Positions 19,939 to 27,710 of a DNA stretch of 47,123 nucleotides are shown one piece after another. Location: positions 1-47,123 of IMG/VR virus record IMGVR_UViG_3300025949_000038. One strand, given 5' to 3'. The stretch is from a virus. A program made the position numbers and the translations under genes. The notes beneath the pieces were generated by a model. That model saw only the letters and a program-made list of their open reading frames with translations. It made no database searches and was not told where the DNA came from. The stretch's first letter is position 1, and every line of letters starts with the position of its first letter.

Positions 19939-20223
19939 ATGGCGACCAAGCAGAACAAGTCGATGCGCGAGACGTTCGGATCTGACGCCAACTGCTTGGC
20001 GATGCTGATCCACCTTGCCTCTGCCATCAAAGGGTTCGATGACGGCCCGTTCAAGCAGGGATTCGAGGCCGCGATCGAAGAGGCCGGCGCCTATCTCGAC
20101 CACCTCAACGGCGATGGCAACGACGTGGCGCAGACCTTGATGGAGCATATGTGCGGCCTGATCAATGGATGCTATGCCCTAACCGAGATCAACGGACCGC
20201 TCGGGGTCGTCAACAAGGACTAG
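19939..20223 (+). CDS. Unknown helical protein
   Basis: 94 aa from ATG 19939, with ACAGGAGG upstream. SMRETFGSDANCLAMLIHLA, FKQGFEAAIEEAGAYLDHLN and VAQTLMEHMCGLINGCYALT. Mostly amphipathic helices. No family recognised. Confidence 0.55.
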   Translation: MATKQNKSMRETFGSDANCLAMLIHLASAIKGFDDGPFKQGFEAAIEEAGAYLDHLNGDGNDVAQTLMEHMCGLINGCYALTEINGPLGVVNKD

Positions 20224-20254
20224 GGGCCAATGGTGAGGCAAGGACAGTAGGCAC

Positions 20255-20485
20255 ATGGCAACAATCTGGATTATCGGCCGCAAGGTTGAACTGCCGAATG
20301 GCCACAAGTACATGGCCGAACCATTTATCGCTTTCGGCTCAAACGAGGCGGCGCAGGAAGCCTGCGATATGATCGAGAGGGTTTCAGGGGAGCGGCCGAT
20401 TATCACCAGCGCTCCAATCAACGATTTTAGCGCGACCGCAGTATCGAATGGAGAGCGCGGCGCAGATAACGGAGAGCTAACATGA
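20255..20485 (+). CDS. Unknown small protein
   Basis: 76 aa. ATIWIIGRKVELPNGHKYMA, EPFIAFGSNEAAQEACDMIE and SGERPIITSAPIN. Compact alpha/beta pattern. ATGA overlap joins it to the next gene. No family recognised. Confidence 0.5.
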   Translation: MATIWIIGRKVELPNGHKYMAEPFIAFGSNEAAQEACDMIERVSGERPIITSAPINDFSATAVSNGERGADNGELT

Positions 20486-20808
20486 GCAACGTTACGGACT
20501 TCCCGAGCGAGCCTAAGCGTGATCTGATCGCTGAGATGACCGGGCCAGAGAACGGAGGCTGTTCTGTCATTATCGATGGTCGGCTTATGCCTCACGTCGC
20601 CATGTATGACCGTGGCGGGGAAATAGAGTTCGTGATCGACCATCGCCTGGCATTCGGCTTCCCGCGCGATCTGGCCTACCAAGCCGCATCGTTCGCTTTT
20701 GCAGCTATGGCCGTCGCCGCTGGATTCCGTCACCCGAGCGGGCTTCACAAAACGCAGCATCCTTATGCAAGCGAGTGCGTAAGGCTCGACGGACTCCCGC
20801 GATCCTGA
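20482..20808 (+). CDS. Conserved small protein
   Basis: 108 aa. KRDLIAEMTGPENGGCSVII, RLMPHVAMYDRGGEIEFVID and LAYQAASFAFAAMAVAAGFR. The helix around residues 76-90 is hydrophobic but interrupted by polar residues; membrane insertion is uncertain. No family recognised. Confidence 0.55.
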   Translation: MSNVTDFPSEPKRDLIAEMTGPENGGCSVIIDGRLMPHVAMYDRGGEIEFVIDHRLAFGFPRDLAYQAASFAFAAMAVAAGFRHPSGLHKTQHPYASECVRLDGLPRS

Positions 20809-20818
20809 GCAGGGAGCG

Positions 20819-21001
20819 ATGATGAAGGTCCGAGTTTACCAAGACGAACGCTACCCAGATTATGGCCTGCTTGAATACACATCAGGCACTTATGACACAG
20901 TTGATGTCAGCGACGAGTTTTACGCAGAGTGGAAACGCGTCAATGACCTGTACGATGAAATGCAGGACAAACTGGAAAAGCTGTACCTACAGCGATCATA
21001 A
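20819..21001 (+). CDS. Small acidic protein
   Basis: 60 aa. MKVRVYQDERYPDYGLLEYT and VDVSDEFYAEWKRVNDLYDE then a helix. GCAGGGAG precedes tandem ATGs. Beta strand start plus C-terminal coiled coil. Unknown. Confidence 0.55.
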   Translation: MMKVRVYQDERYPDYGLLEYTSGTYDTVDVSDEFYAEWKRVNDLYDEMQDKLEKLYLQRS

Positions 21002-21018
21002 ACAGGGAGGGAAAGACC

Positions 21019-21279
21019 ATGGACGAGATTGAGACGCAAGCCTGCGAGCACTGCAACAAGGAAGTGCCTTTGGAGGACATGACGCGCCAATCTGACGGCT
21101 GGTTCTGCGAAGACTGTTATGCGGAGTTCAAAGCCAACTTCGATGCCTGCGACCACCTATGGTCCCCTGACGTGGACGACATGGGAGACGAGGGTCAGTA
21201 TTGTCCAAAGTGCTGCGGGTTCGTCGCCGACGGTAACTTCGAATCCCTCTTCGGCAAGCCCGCACCCGCGCGATCCTAA
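21019..21279 (+). CDS. Double zinc-ribbon protein
   Basis: 86 aa. CEHCNKEVPLEDMTRQSDGW then CEDC, and CDHLW with CPKCCGF: two likely zinc-binding sites. AGGGAGGG lies upstream. Such proteins often bind nucleic acid or partners. Function not assignable. Confidence 0.6.
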   Translation: MDEIETQACEHCNKEVPLEDMTRQSDGWFCEDCYAEFKANFDACDHLWSPDVDDMGDEGQYCPKCCGFVADGNFESLFGKPAPARS

Positions 21280-21318
21280 GCGACAAGTTCTGTACCCCCA
21301 CAAACACAGGAGAAAATC

Positions 21319-21957
21319 GTGACGGCCAAAGGTGAAGGCAAATGCTATCAGTGGCTCTTAGACCATCGAGAGTACAGCGGCGACTATTGCCTGATTTGGC
21401 CGTTCTCAACGACGCGGGGCTATGGGCGCTTCAGCCACCTAGGCAAAGCCTATTATGCGCACACCTTCATGTGCGAACTGGCTCACGGGCCAGCGCCATC
21501 GCCGGACCATCAGCCGGCGCATTCGTGCGGGATGGGCGACGAAGGATGCACTAACCCGCGCCACCTCTCATGGAAAACGGCTTCTGAGAACCAGCTCGAC
21601 AAGCGCAAGCATGGAACGTCCATGCCGATGGGGCGCGCTCGCTTCAAGCTGAAGCCGGAAGACGTTCTATACATTCGGTCACAGGCGGGGCAGAAAACTC
21701 AGGCTGAGCTTGCCAGGGCCTTCGGGGTCAGCAGGAGGAACATCGGCGCCATCTTGGACGGCCGCTCCTGGGGGCCGACGTGGAAGGTGCCCTTCTACAC
21801 GCCAGAGGATGAGGCCAAGATCCGCGAGGGCATCGAGCGCGGCTTGAACTTCTCCCAAATCGGGAATCTCGTCGGCCGGTCACCCGCTGCGGTGTCAGGC
21901 TGGGCCTATCGCAACGGTCTGCGATCTGGCATGCCGTGCGAGCGGAAGACGGGGTAA
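21319..21957 (+). CDS. HNH homing-type endonuclease with C-terminal HTHs
   Basis: 212 aa from GTG 21319 with ACAGGAG upstream. Residues about 20-95 form an HNH domain: CLIWPFSTTRGYGRF, AHTFMCELAHG, HQPAHSCGMGDEGCTNPRHL and SWKTASEN. The remainder holds helix-turn-helix units (KTQAELARAFGVSRRNIGAI and LNFSQIGNLVGRSPAAVSGW), which resemble NUMOD-type DNA-binding modules. It is a free-standing mobile endonuclease type, likely to cut phage genomes lacking it and spread with flanking DNA. Confidence 0.8.
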   Translation: MTAKGEGKCYQWLLDHREYSGDYCLIWPFSTTRGYGRFSHLGKAYYAHTFMCELAHGPAPSPDHQPAHSCGMGDEGCTNPRHLSWKTASENQLDKRKHGTSMPMGRARFKLKPEDVLYIRSQAGQKTQAELARAFGVSRRNIGAILDGRSWGPTWKVPFYTPEDEAKIREGIERGLNFSQIGNLVGRSPAAVSGWAYRNGLRSGMPCERKTG

Positions 21958-21988
21958 CAATTTTTGGGCAATCATCGCAAGTGAGGGA

Positions 21989-22210
21989 ATGATGGACGAA
22001 CGAACTAAGCGAGTCGCCATGGCGATCTGCACCCGCGAGGCTTCCTATCAACATAACGGCAGCGAATGCAAGGCATGCCAAGAAGCGCACTTCCGCTATG
22101 ACCCAGTCGAAAACGAAGACATTTACCTTCCAGATGTGCCAGAGGGCTGCAAGGGACTTGGCTATGAATATTTAGCCGAAGTAGCCATCAAAGCGGCGGA
22201 TGGCTCATAA
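21989..22210 (+). CDS. Small Cys-containing protein, last rightward gene
   Basis: 73 aa. ERTKRVAMAICTREASYQHN, CKACQEAHFRYDPVENEDIY and YEYLAEVAIKAADGS. CxxC plus an upstream Cys could bind metal. It ends at the convergent junction with the late operon. Unknown. Confidence 0.55.
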   Translation: MMDERTKRVAMAICTREASYQHNGSECKACQEAHFRYDPVENEDIYLPDVPEGCKGLGYEYLAEVAIKAADGS

Positions 22211-22227
22211 CCGCTTACCCTGAGCCA
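22201..22227. terminator. Inverted repeat at convergent operon ends
   Basis: TGGCTCA (22201-22207) and TGAGCCA (22221-22227) can form a 7-bp stem between the last rightward gene and the end of the leftward tail gene (stop 22258). There is no T run, so termination is only plausible by position. Confidence 0.35.
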
Positions 22228-22257
22228 CCACCGATCAGGTCCCTTGAAGGGAGTGGA

Positions 22258-24045
22258 CTAGCTCGTGCGAGCGTAGGCAGCCAGTATCGACGGGCGGGCC
22301 GCGCCAGCCCCGGTCCAGAAGTGCTCAAATGTGGCGTATCTGCCGCCGTAAGCCCCGAACCGGCTATCAACGACAGAAGCAATCGTACCGTCCGGCATGA
22401 ACACCAAAATTGCATTGGAGGCCGGGACGAGACGCCATCCGATGGCGTAGACCGTACCGTCATGGGCCATTGCGGTCGGATAGGTGAGCGTCACGATCGA
22501 GCTGATGACGCCGCTCAAATACACCGAGACGATGACTGCCGAGTCCGTGAAGGACAGATGGACGGTTGGGCCGGTCGTGATGTTAGCGACGGCGGATAGG
22601 CCATTCGGGTTCGCGATCAGCGTCACCGATCCATTGTTCGACGTACCAGCGCCCCACGAGACCAGAGCATCCATTTGCAGGATGTTGGCCCCGCAATCGA
22701 CGCCGTTATAGGCCGCCGTCGTCGCCTGCCCGCTGTCCGCAGCGACCAGCGCATTCGTCGAAATCGTCGCAGCGACGATGTTGGCCGCTGCCGGGACCTG
22801 CGCCCACGCCTGCCCCGTCCAGAGATTCCCGATCGCGCCATCAGCACGGTAAAAGTCGTCAAAAAGCCCGACGACGGTTGGTGAAATGACTGGCGAGCCA
22901 TTCCACTGACCCAGTGTAGTGATCGTCCCGTCCCATTGGTTAGAGCCGTCAGACTTGCAGCCGACGTAGACGGTCGTGTAGGTGACGGCGCCCGTGATCG
23001 TAACGGCAGCCTTTCCGTTGAACTTGACGGAGGCATTTCCGCCCGGCGTCGCTGTGACAGCAATTGTGCCCGTCATGCCATCGGGCCAGCGCCCTAATAG
23101 TTGTGGAGTACCCTCAACGCCGGCAGTCGCGACGACTGCATACAGCAATTTCGTCGCCTTATAGATGCGCAGCGCGTTGCTGGAGCCGTCAACAACGTGC
23201 AGCAGTGTTCCGTCATACGCCGATGCGACCGCCTGGATTTGAAACGAGTTTCCTTGTGCTGGCGTCTGGATGGCGTCCGCGGCGCGGCTCGCGGCAGAGC
23301 TATAAGACAGAACCTTACTCGATAGGAACGTGTTTGGCTTGCCGATGCGGAGGGTGATGTTGACAGGGCTCGTGCCGAGCCCGATCCAGATCATCGGAGA
23401 AAGCCGCGCCGTGTTTGTTGTCACGACTGTTTTAGTTGAACTCTGGAGCGTCGAATAGGACGACAAAAACGAGTTGATGGCCTTGTATTGATTGTTGAGA
23501 TAGCCGCCCGCCGCCGTTCGTTCGATGAACCCGAGCAAGATCGAACTGACGTTTGTTTGATCGCCGCCCACGATCGAAATTTGGGCTTCGGTCGTCCAGA
23601 CATCGTTGATCGCGCAGGTGATCTGCGTCGTGCTTTCAAATTGAAGGATATATTGCCCGGCGGAAGACGGCGCTCCTGTCAGCGTCACGTCGATGGCTGG
23701 AGAGCCGTCAGCAAGGGTTGAGGGAGCGACGGCGACGGCAAGCGTTCCGCCGCTGGAGCTATTCGCCGTCTGCCAGTTCGTCGGGAGAGATCCACCAGAT
23801 CCGATGGTGCCCGCAACAAGCCCGGCCATAGTGCTGTTGCGGATGCTGTTGCCGTAGGCTTCCTCGGAATACGCGCCGACGCCGCTGGCAACCCTAAGCC
23901 CCGCAATGTTCGCGGTTCGATAGTAGGTGGGGACAGTAAAATTGATCCCAGACTGCGCGCCAGGTGCGAATGGGATGCTCAGTCCCCCAAGGGGAATGCC
24001 CATCCCCCCAAAGCGCCTTCCAGCGCCCATTCCTCCAAAGCCCAT
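22258..24045 (-). CDS. Tail fibre or receptor-binding protein
   Basis: 595 aa. The Gly/Met-rich N-terminus (MGFGGMGAGRRFGGMG) resembles virion-attachment tails of late-region fibre genes. The rest is Ser/Thr/Gly/Ala-rich with alternating beta strands, and LamG-like segments such as ASVKFNGKAAVTITGAVTYT and NQWDGTITTLGQWNG. There is no enzymatic motif. Last gene of the late operon, distal to lysis genes, where host-range genes are often exchanged. Adhesin role inferred from composition and position. Confidence 0.65.
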   Translation of the reverse strand: MGFGGMGAGRRFGGMGIPLGGLSIPFAPGAQSGINFTVPTYYRTANIAGLRVASGVGAYSEEAYGNSIRNSTMAGLVAGTIGSGGSLPTNWQTANSSSGGTLAVAVAPSTLADGSPAIDVTLTGAPSSAGQYILQFESTTQITCAINDVWTTEAQISIVGGDQTNVSSILLGFIERTAAGGYLNNQYKAINSFLSSYSTLQSSTKTVVTTNTARLSPMIWIGLGTSPVNITLRIGKPNTFLSSKVLSYSSAASRAADAIQTPAQGNSFQIQAVASAYDGTLLHVVDGSSNALRIYKATKLLYAVVATAGVEGTPQLLGRWPDGMTGTIAVTATPGGNASVKFNGKAAVTITGAVTYTTVYVGCKSDGSNQWDGTITTLGQWNGSPVISPTVVGLFDDFYRADGAIGNLWTGQAWAQVPAAANIVAATISTNALVAADSGQATTAAYNGVDCGANILQMDALVSWGAGTSNNGSVTLIANPNGLSAVANITTGPTVHLSFTDSAVIVSVYLSGVISSIVTLTYPTAMAHDGTVYAIGWRLVPASNAILVFMPDGTIASVVDSRFGAYGGRYATFEHFWTGAGAARPSILAAYARTS

Positions 24046-24053
24046 GATGTCTC

Positions 24054-24335
24054 CTAAAGCTTTATGATTTTGAGTTTTAGATACCGGGCCAGCATGTACT
24101 CAATGCGAGCTCCACCGCTGCGCCACCAGCCAGGGAGCAAAGCGATTGCATCCGTCTGTTCGCAGATCTGCGGCAGCAGGTAGCCCATGATCATATTGAG
24201 CGGCCTGCCCTCTTGATTGGCTGCGGCGGGATTAAAAACGTTGTGCCCCTGCATTCTCAGCCTGTCGGCAGCGCGGCTGAACTGCTCAGCGTATTTAGGA
24301 TTGCCTCGGATTCTGCCGGCGATGTAGATCCTCAT
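24054..24335 (-). CDS. DUF4406 (nucleoside deoxyribosyltransferase-like) protein
   Basis: 93 aa. MRIYIAGRIRGNPKYAEQFS, RMQGHNVFNPAAAN, AIALLPGWWRSGGARIEYML: the AGRI/P-loop-like start, the LLPGW strand and GARIEYM match DUF4406, related to 2'-deoxyribosyltransferases. It may bind nucleotides; activity unproven. ATG overlaps the upstream stop by 4 nt. Confidence 0.8.
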   Translation of the reverse strand: MRIYIAGRIRGNPKYAEQFSRAADRLRMQGHNVFNPAAANQEGRPLNMIMGYLLPQICEQTDAIALLPGWWRSGGARIEYMLARYLKLKIIKL

Positions 24336-24535
24336 TCCTCACGAAACCTTGTGCGAGCGCCGCCAGTGGCGCGGTGATCCCGGAAGGTTTGAATGTGGAT
24401 GCGGCCTTTCTCATCCACCTTGAAGTTCATTTTGTGAACCAGGCCGCAATCGCAACATTGCTCTTTGTAACCGCGCTTTGGCACTACGATCCATTCGCCA
24501 TGGCTGACTTGGTAGTAGTCCGGCTTCTTAGACAC
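24332..24535 (-). CDS. Small conserved Cys protein
   Basis: 67 aa. YYQVSHGEWIVVPKRGYKEQ, CCDCGLVHKMNFKV and FRDHRATGGARTRFREE. The CCDCGL-H pattern with the TGxxR end is familiar from alphaproteobacterial phages as a zinc-ribbon-like protein paired with DUF4406 and phosphoesterase genes. Unknown role. Confidence 0.65.
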   Translation of the reverse strand: MSKKPDYYQVSHGEWIVVPKRGYKEQCCDCGLVHKMNFKVDEKGRIHIQTFRDHRATGGARTRFREE

Positions 24536-25484
24536 GATGCAGCGCCCCTCTGAACCACACGGTCTTGGCGTCTATCTTGGTAATCAGTTCTGGCGGCATC
24601 AAAACGCCGTCCTTGTACGTCAGGAGAGCAAAGCCAGATCGCCAATCTAATGCGGAGTCTTCGGTGTACCCGAACGCGCGATGTTCCTTGTCAGCCACGC
24701 AACCAGTATCAACGCCATAACGATCATGGCGATTATAATCAGAAAGAGGTCGAACATTTTGCGAATGAAGGTGGCCCGTGACCATCGAGACGCCGGCATT
24801 GAGCGCGTTCGCCCTTGTCGCATTCATGCCGCCCTTCCAGCGGTGCTTGACCATGGTTGCTCCACCAGAAACGCCTTCGTTGATGAAGCACGACATAGCT
24901 TTCTGCCAAATCGCGAAGTGATCTGAGAGATGTACGCCCTTCACGCCGCGATACTGAGGCGCAGAGTTGGCAATCATCGACTCGAAACGGGCATCGTGAT
25001 TACCCAAAGTCCAGATCTTGTGTGAGCCGCGCTTGCAAACCTGCACAATGTCGTTGAGGTGGTCCTGTGCGGCCTCGATCTCTTCCTGTGGATCTGGCGC
25101 GGTCTCCCAATTCTGTGGATGCCGGCTGATCCTGGGGAAGTCCATCACGTCCCCATTGAGGATGACGGCGGACGGCTTGATGTCATCGCAGAACTTCTTG
25201 AAGGCGCGGAGACAGGTTGAAGCCTCACCGGGCCAGATATGGAAATCGCTGCCAATCAGGACAGACCCATTCTGGATGTTGATGCGATAGCGGCCCGGAT
25301 AATCGATTAACTGTGTCGTGGGGGCGGCGATTAAGCCGCCCGCCTTCTCAAGATTGCGGCGGCGTTTGTATACGCTGCGCTCGTTTATTTTCAGCTTTAC
25401 CGCCGTCTCCGTTGCGCCGTAGCGCTTGAACAGCGCCATAAATTCTTCATCGGAGCAACTTTCGCTGCGATTAGTACTGCCCAT
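24528..25484 (-). CDS. Calcineurin-like metallophosphoesterase with N-terminal HTH
   Basis: 318 aa. Residues about 11-47 form a helix-turn-helix (EEFMALFKRYGATETAVKLK, then INERSVYKRRRNLE). The phosphoesterase follows: D80-x-H82 (GSDFH), G-D112 (NGDVMDF), GNHD with D164, and GHLH at 237-240. All metal ligands are present. The pairing suggests a DNA-directed phosphatase or nuclease. Related proteins in phage late/accessory regions have no settled substrate. Confidence 0.85.
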   Translation of the reverse strand: MGSTNRSESCSDEEFMALFKRYGATETAVKLKINERSVYKRRRNLEKAGGLIAAPTTQLIDYPGRYRINIQNGSVLIGSDFHIWPGEASTCLRAFKKFCDDIKPSAVILNGDVMDFPRISRHPQNWETAPDPQEEIEAAQDHLNDIVQVCKRGSHKIWTLGNHDARFESMIANSAPQYRGVKGVHLSDHFAIWQKAMSCFINEGVSGGATMVKHRWKGGMNATRANALNAGVSMVTGHLHSQNVRPLSDYNRHDRYGVDTGCVADKEHRAFGYTEDSALDWRSGFALLTYKDGVLMPPELITKIDAKTVWFRGALHRV

Positions 25485-25811
25485 TTAGGTCAGTGCATCC
25501 GGGAGGAAGCAACGAACCTTAGCGTGCCCATCTGCGTAGTAGTGCCACACGCGAGCGCCGCCAACCTTGTTCTCGCCCTGCACGATGGCGTCTTCGGGGA
25601 CCGCGACCCATTCATCACCGATCCGTACCCGGTAGTGGTCTCCTACCAGATCATAATCCGCGATATCTGCATCGTCGCCCGTGCAGCACCATGCGCCACC
25701 CTTGCTATGCAGAGACTTGAACCAATCGTTCATATCCGGGTGATTGTGATCGTGGGCATAGGCGCCCGCGCAAAGAAAAAGGCCCGTTAGGGCCATCATC
25801 GCTTTAAGCAC
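25485..25811 (-). CDS. Exported small protein downstream of lysis genes
   Basis: 108 aa from GTG 25811; ATG 25799 is the alternative. A signal peptide (MMALTGLFLCAGAYAHDHNH) is evident, then HSKGGAWCCTGDDADIADYD, RVRIGDEWVAVPEDAIV and a YADGHAKVRCFLPDA end. Periplasmic. The pattern resembles widespread Hyphomicrobiales exported proteins, so it may be host-derived. It overlaps the upstream 55-aa gene by 16 nt. Confidence 0.7.
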   Translation of the reverse strand: MLKAMMALTGLFLCAGAYAHDHNHPDMNDWFKSLHSKGGAWCCTGDDADIADYDLVGDHYRVRIGDEWVAVPEDAIVQGENKVGGARVWHYYADGHAKVRCFLPDALT

Positions 25812-25963
25812 TTAGCCTCCGCTGCTTTGATTTGGTCGTCGCTGTACCACTTGCGCGCGATACGCAGCGCTTCTGATCGGCCATATGTTTGGACGAAGAA
25901 CCTAACTTTGCTGCAATCAATGTCTGGTGTGCCGGCGAGGAGAAGCCCAACCAGGAAGATCAT
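25796..25963 (-). CDS. 55-aa protein with N-terminal export signal
   Basis: Starts at ATG 25963 and stops at 25796, overlapping both neighbours. MIFLVGLLLAGTPDIDCSKV is a short hydrophobic signal, then RFFVQTYGRSEALRIARKWY and a helix. It might be a spanin-like or signal-anchored accessory of lysis, judged only from location. Confidence 0.55.
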   Translation of the reverse strand: MIFLVGLLLAGTPDIDCSKVRFFVQTYGRSEALRIARKWYSDDQIKAAEAKCLKR

Positions 25964-26157
25964 CCTCTACGCCGCACTTCCAGTATCTTGAGAGTGATCT
26001 GAAGCAGGAGCCACGCCACACCGAGGATAGGCAGGATCAGCGCTGCGTCATCTGAGATATGCTTCAACCAAGGCAACCACCAAGGGCTTGCGGCAGCGGC
26101 GACCGCGCCCGTATCAGTGACCATTTCGAATTTGCTCTGTGGTAGAAGGTTGTTCAT
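25960..26157 (-). CDS. Single-pass membrane protein of lysis cassette
   Basis: 65 aa. A polar N-terminus (MNNLLPQSKFEMVTDTGAVA), then ALILPILGVAWLLLQITLKI and a basic end. One clear membrane helix. Four-nt overlaps link it to both neighbours. Holin accessory or antiholin is possible. Confidence 0.6.
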   Translation of the reverse strand: MNNLLPQSKFEMVTDTGAVAAAASPWWLPWLKHISDDAALILPILGVAWLLLQITLKILEVRRRG

Positions 26158-26546
26158 TTGCGGATGATCCGAGCAACATTCTCGAAACCGCGCTTGGCGA
26201 AGTAGAATGACACGACAAGATTTGCCGTGACTGCGGCGAAGCCCGCCAGCGGATCAGTCGTGCCGAGGCCCAACACCTTGTCCCAGATCAGGAGCTTTCC
26301 GAAGTAAGCCGCCACAAAGTAGCCCATCAATTTGTCAGGCTCCGACCAGTGCCCGAGCTCTGCGATGCGGTATTGCGTGATGGCCTGTGTCTCGGCGATC
26401 TGGGCGCCGATCTCCTTGCCAGCGAGTTCGGCAGCCGTCTGGTTGTCTGTCGTCGTCGCCGTAAGATGCGCCTGATATGCCGATACCAGCGCTTTGGCGA
26501 CAGGGCCGCCAAGAAACTGGAATATCAGGGATGCGAAGGCGAACAC
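26154..26546 (-). CDS. Putative holin
   Basis: 130 aa. FASLIFQFLGGPVAKALVSA, HWSEPDKLMGYFVAAYFGKL, LAGFAAVTANLVVSFYFAKR: N-terminal, central and C-terminal hydrophobic stretches with a charged loop between. This resembles holin-like proteins of alphaproteobacterial phages and GTAs. Located beside the endolysin. It should permeabilise the inner membrane. Confidence 0.65.
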   Translation of the reverse strand: MFAFASLIFQFLGGPVAKALVSAYQAHLTATTTDNQTAAELAGKEIGAQIAETQAITQYRIAELGHWSEPDKLMGYFVAAYFGKLLIWDKVLGLGTTDPLAGFAAVTANLVVSFYFAKRGFENVARIIRK

Positions 26547-26773
26547 TAGGTTTTAGCCTTCTGGGCGTTGTAGGCCGCCACGATACCCTTGGTGAGGGCC
26601 ACGGTGAGCGAGATTTGGGCCGCGCGTCGTTGGGTCATGATCTGAGTGAGATCGACGCCGGCCAACTGATCGAGGTAATCAATCGCAATAGATAGAAAGC
26701 CGAGCACGGTCACAGTAAGCACCGTGATCCAATTCCAGACCCACTTGGCGGCAGCTTTGGCCTTATCCCACAT
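26546..26773 (-). CDS. Small membrane protein of lysis cassette
   Basis: 75 aa. MWDKAKAAAKWVWNWITVLT continues as one hydrophobic helix to about residue 32, then an amphipathic region with RRAAQISLTVALTKGIVAAY. Lies between endolysin and holin. A second holin/antiholin component is plausible. Confidence 0.6.
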   Translation of the reverse strand: MWDKAKAAAKWVWNWITVLTVTVLGFLSIAIDYLDQLAGVDLTQIMTQRRAAQISLTVALTKGIVAAYNAQKAKT

Positions 26774-26774
26774 G

Positions 26775-27455
26775 CTATTTTCTCCGAAAGATGGCGTTGA
26801 AGATGGATGCGATGAACGCGCCGATCGAACCAGGCGCAGGGTTGGTGACTGATGGTGTCGAGGGCTTGGGCTGGATCGGGATAATCTTGGCGCCCGTGAA
26901 TGTAATGGTCGGGTCGAGTGCCATCAGCGCCTTCAGGAGCGCGGCGCAGCCCATCTGGGAATCGACCTTGCTTGGGTCGTACACGCCATCCCGGACATAT
27001 TTCCCAGAGCGGTATTGATCTGTGCCGGCCCATAGGTAGGGAGACGGGACACCCTTGGCCGCATAGCCAATGCCGTTATAGGTCTCCAAGGCCGTCAGAG
27101 CGGCCCCGAGAGACCAGTCCTTTTGTCGGGCCAGATGAGGAGCGCAGTTGACCAGGGCGTCATAGGCGCCCTCCTCCCAGGTCTTAAACGGCCCTCTGCC
27201 GGCGGGGACATGGACCGAGACCGAGTTGAGCGGATCGCCCTGCCCGAGCTGGGTATTCCAGTTCTGGGACGCTTCCCGTTCATGAATGACCGCAATAACC
27301 GGCCATGGAACGCCCGTTTTGGCTTCAACCGCCTGATACCGTGCCTTGGCCTTGAACAGGTGCAGCGCGATATTGTTCGCTTCCACCACGCGGGTCAGCT
27401 TAGCAGCGGCCCAGCGCTTCACATTCGCCGCAGTGAGGGCGTTGAGGTCTACCAT
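26775..27455 (-). CDS. Endolysin (lysozyme/transglycosylase-like) with C-terminal membrane segment
   Basis: 226 aa. GVPWPVIAVIHEREASQNWN holds a candidate catalytic Glu (E59 or E61). Then LGQGDPLNSVSVHVPAGRGP, WEEGAYDALVNCAPH, LETYNGIGYAAKGVPSPYLW and GTDQYRSGKYVRDG: a lysozyme-like domain known from phage late operons. The C-terminal 17 residues (IGAFIASIFNAIFRRK) form a hydrophobic or amphipathic tail that may tether it. It degrades peptidoglycan at lysis. Confidence 0.8.
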   Translation of the reverse strand: MVDLNALTAANVKRWAAAKLTRVVEANNIALHLFKAKARYQAVEAKTGVPWPVIAVIHEREASQNWNTQLGQGDPLNSVSVHVPAGRGPFKTWEEGAYDALVNCAPHLARQKDWSLGAALTALETYNGIGYAAKGVPSPYLWAGTDQYRSGKYVRDGVYDPSKVDSQMGCAALLKALMALDPTITFTGAKIIPIQPKPSTPSVTNPAPGSIGAFIASIFNAIFRRK

Positions 27456-27506
27456 TGCTATTCCGTAGGTTGTGGGGTTAGACTCGCTCCCGGCTGGGAG
27501 GAGTCT

Positions 27507-27710
27507 ATGAGATTGCTTTTGAATAGTTTGGCTCTTTTGACCGTGGGCGTCGTCGCAGGGTCAAATATCTATTGGCAGTGGGCTAATGCTTGGATTGCCT
27601 GTATCGTTGCCCTGAGCGCCGCCTTTACGATCTGTCTTACTGTCGAGAAGATCGCCGCAAGGATGGCTTACAGAGACCTCAAGAAGGAATACGGAGCTGA
27701 CTGGCAGTAG
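27507..27710 (+). CDS. Antisense-oriented small membrane protein
   Basis: 67 aa from ATG 27507 with GGGAGGAG upstream. Two membrane helices, LLLNSLALLTVGVVAGSNIY and WIACIVALSAAFTICLTVEK, then a charged tail (RMAYRDLKKEYGADW). It reads opposite to the late operon, divergent from the endolysin. It aligns with the plus-strand protein at 29424-29606 through SNIY/ANIY plus a similar second helix. It may be expressed in the lysogen as a superinfection or membrane-conversion factor (inference). Confidence 0.65.
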   Translation: MRLLLNSLALLTVGVVAGSNIYWQWANAWIACIVALSAAFTICLTVEKIAARMAYRDLKKEYGADWQ

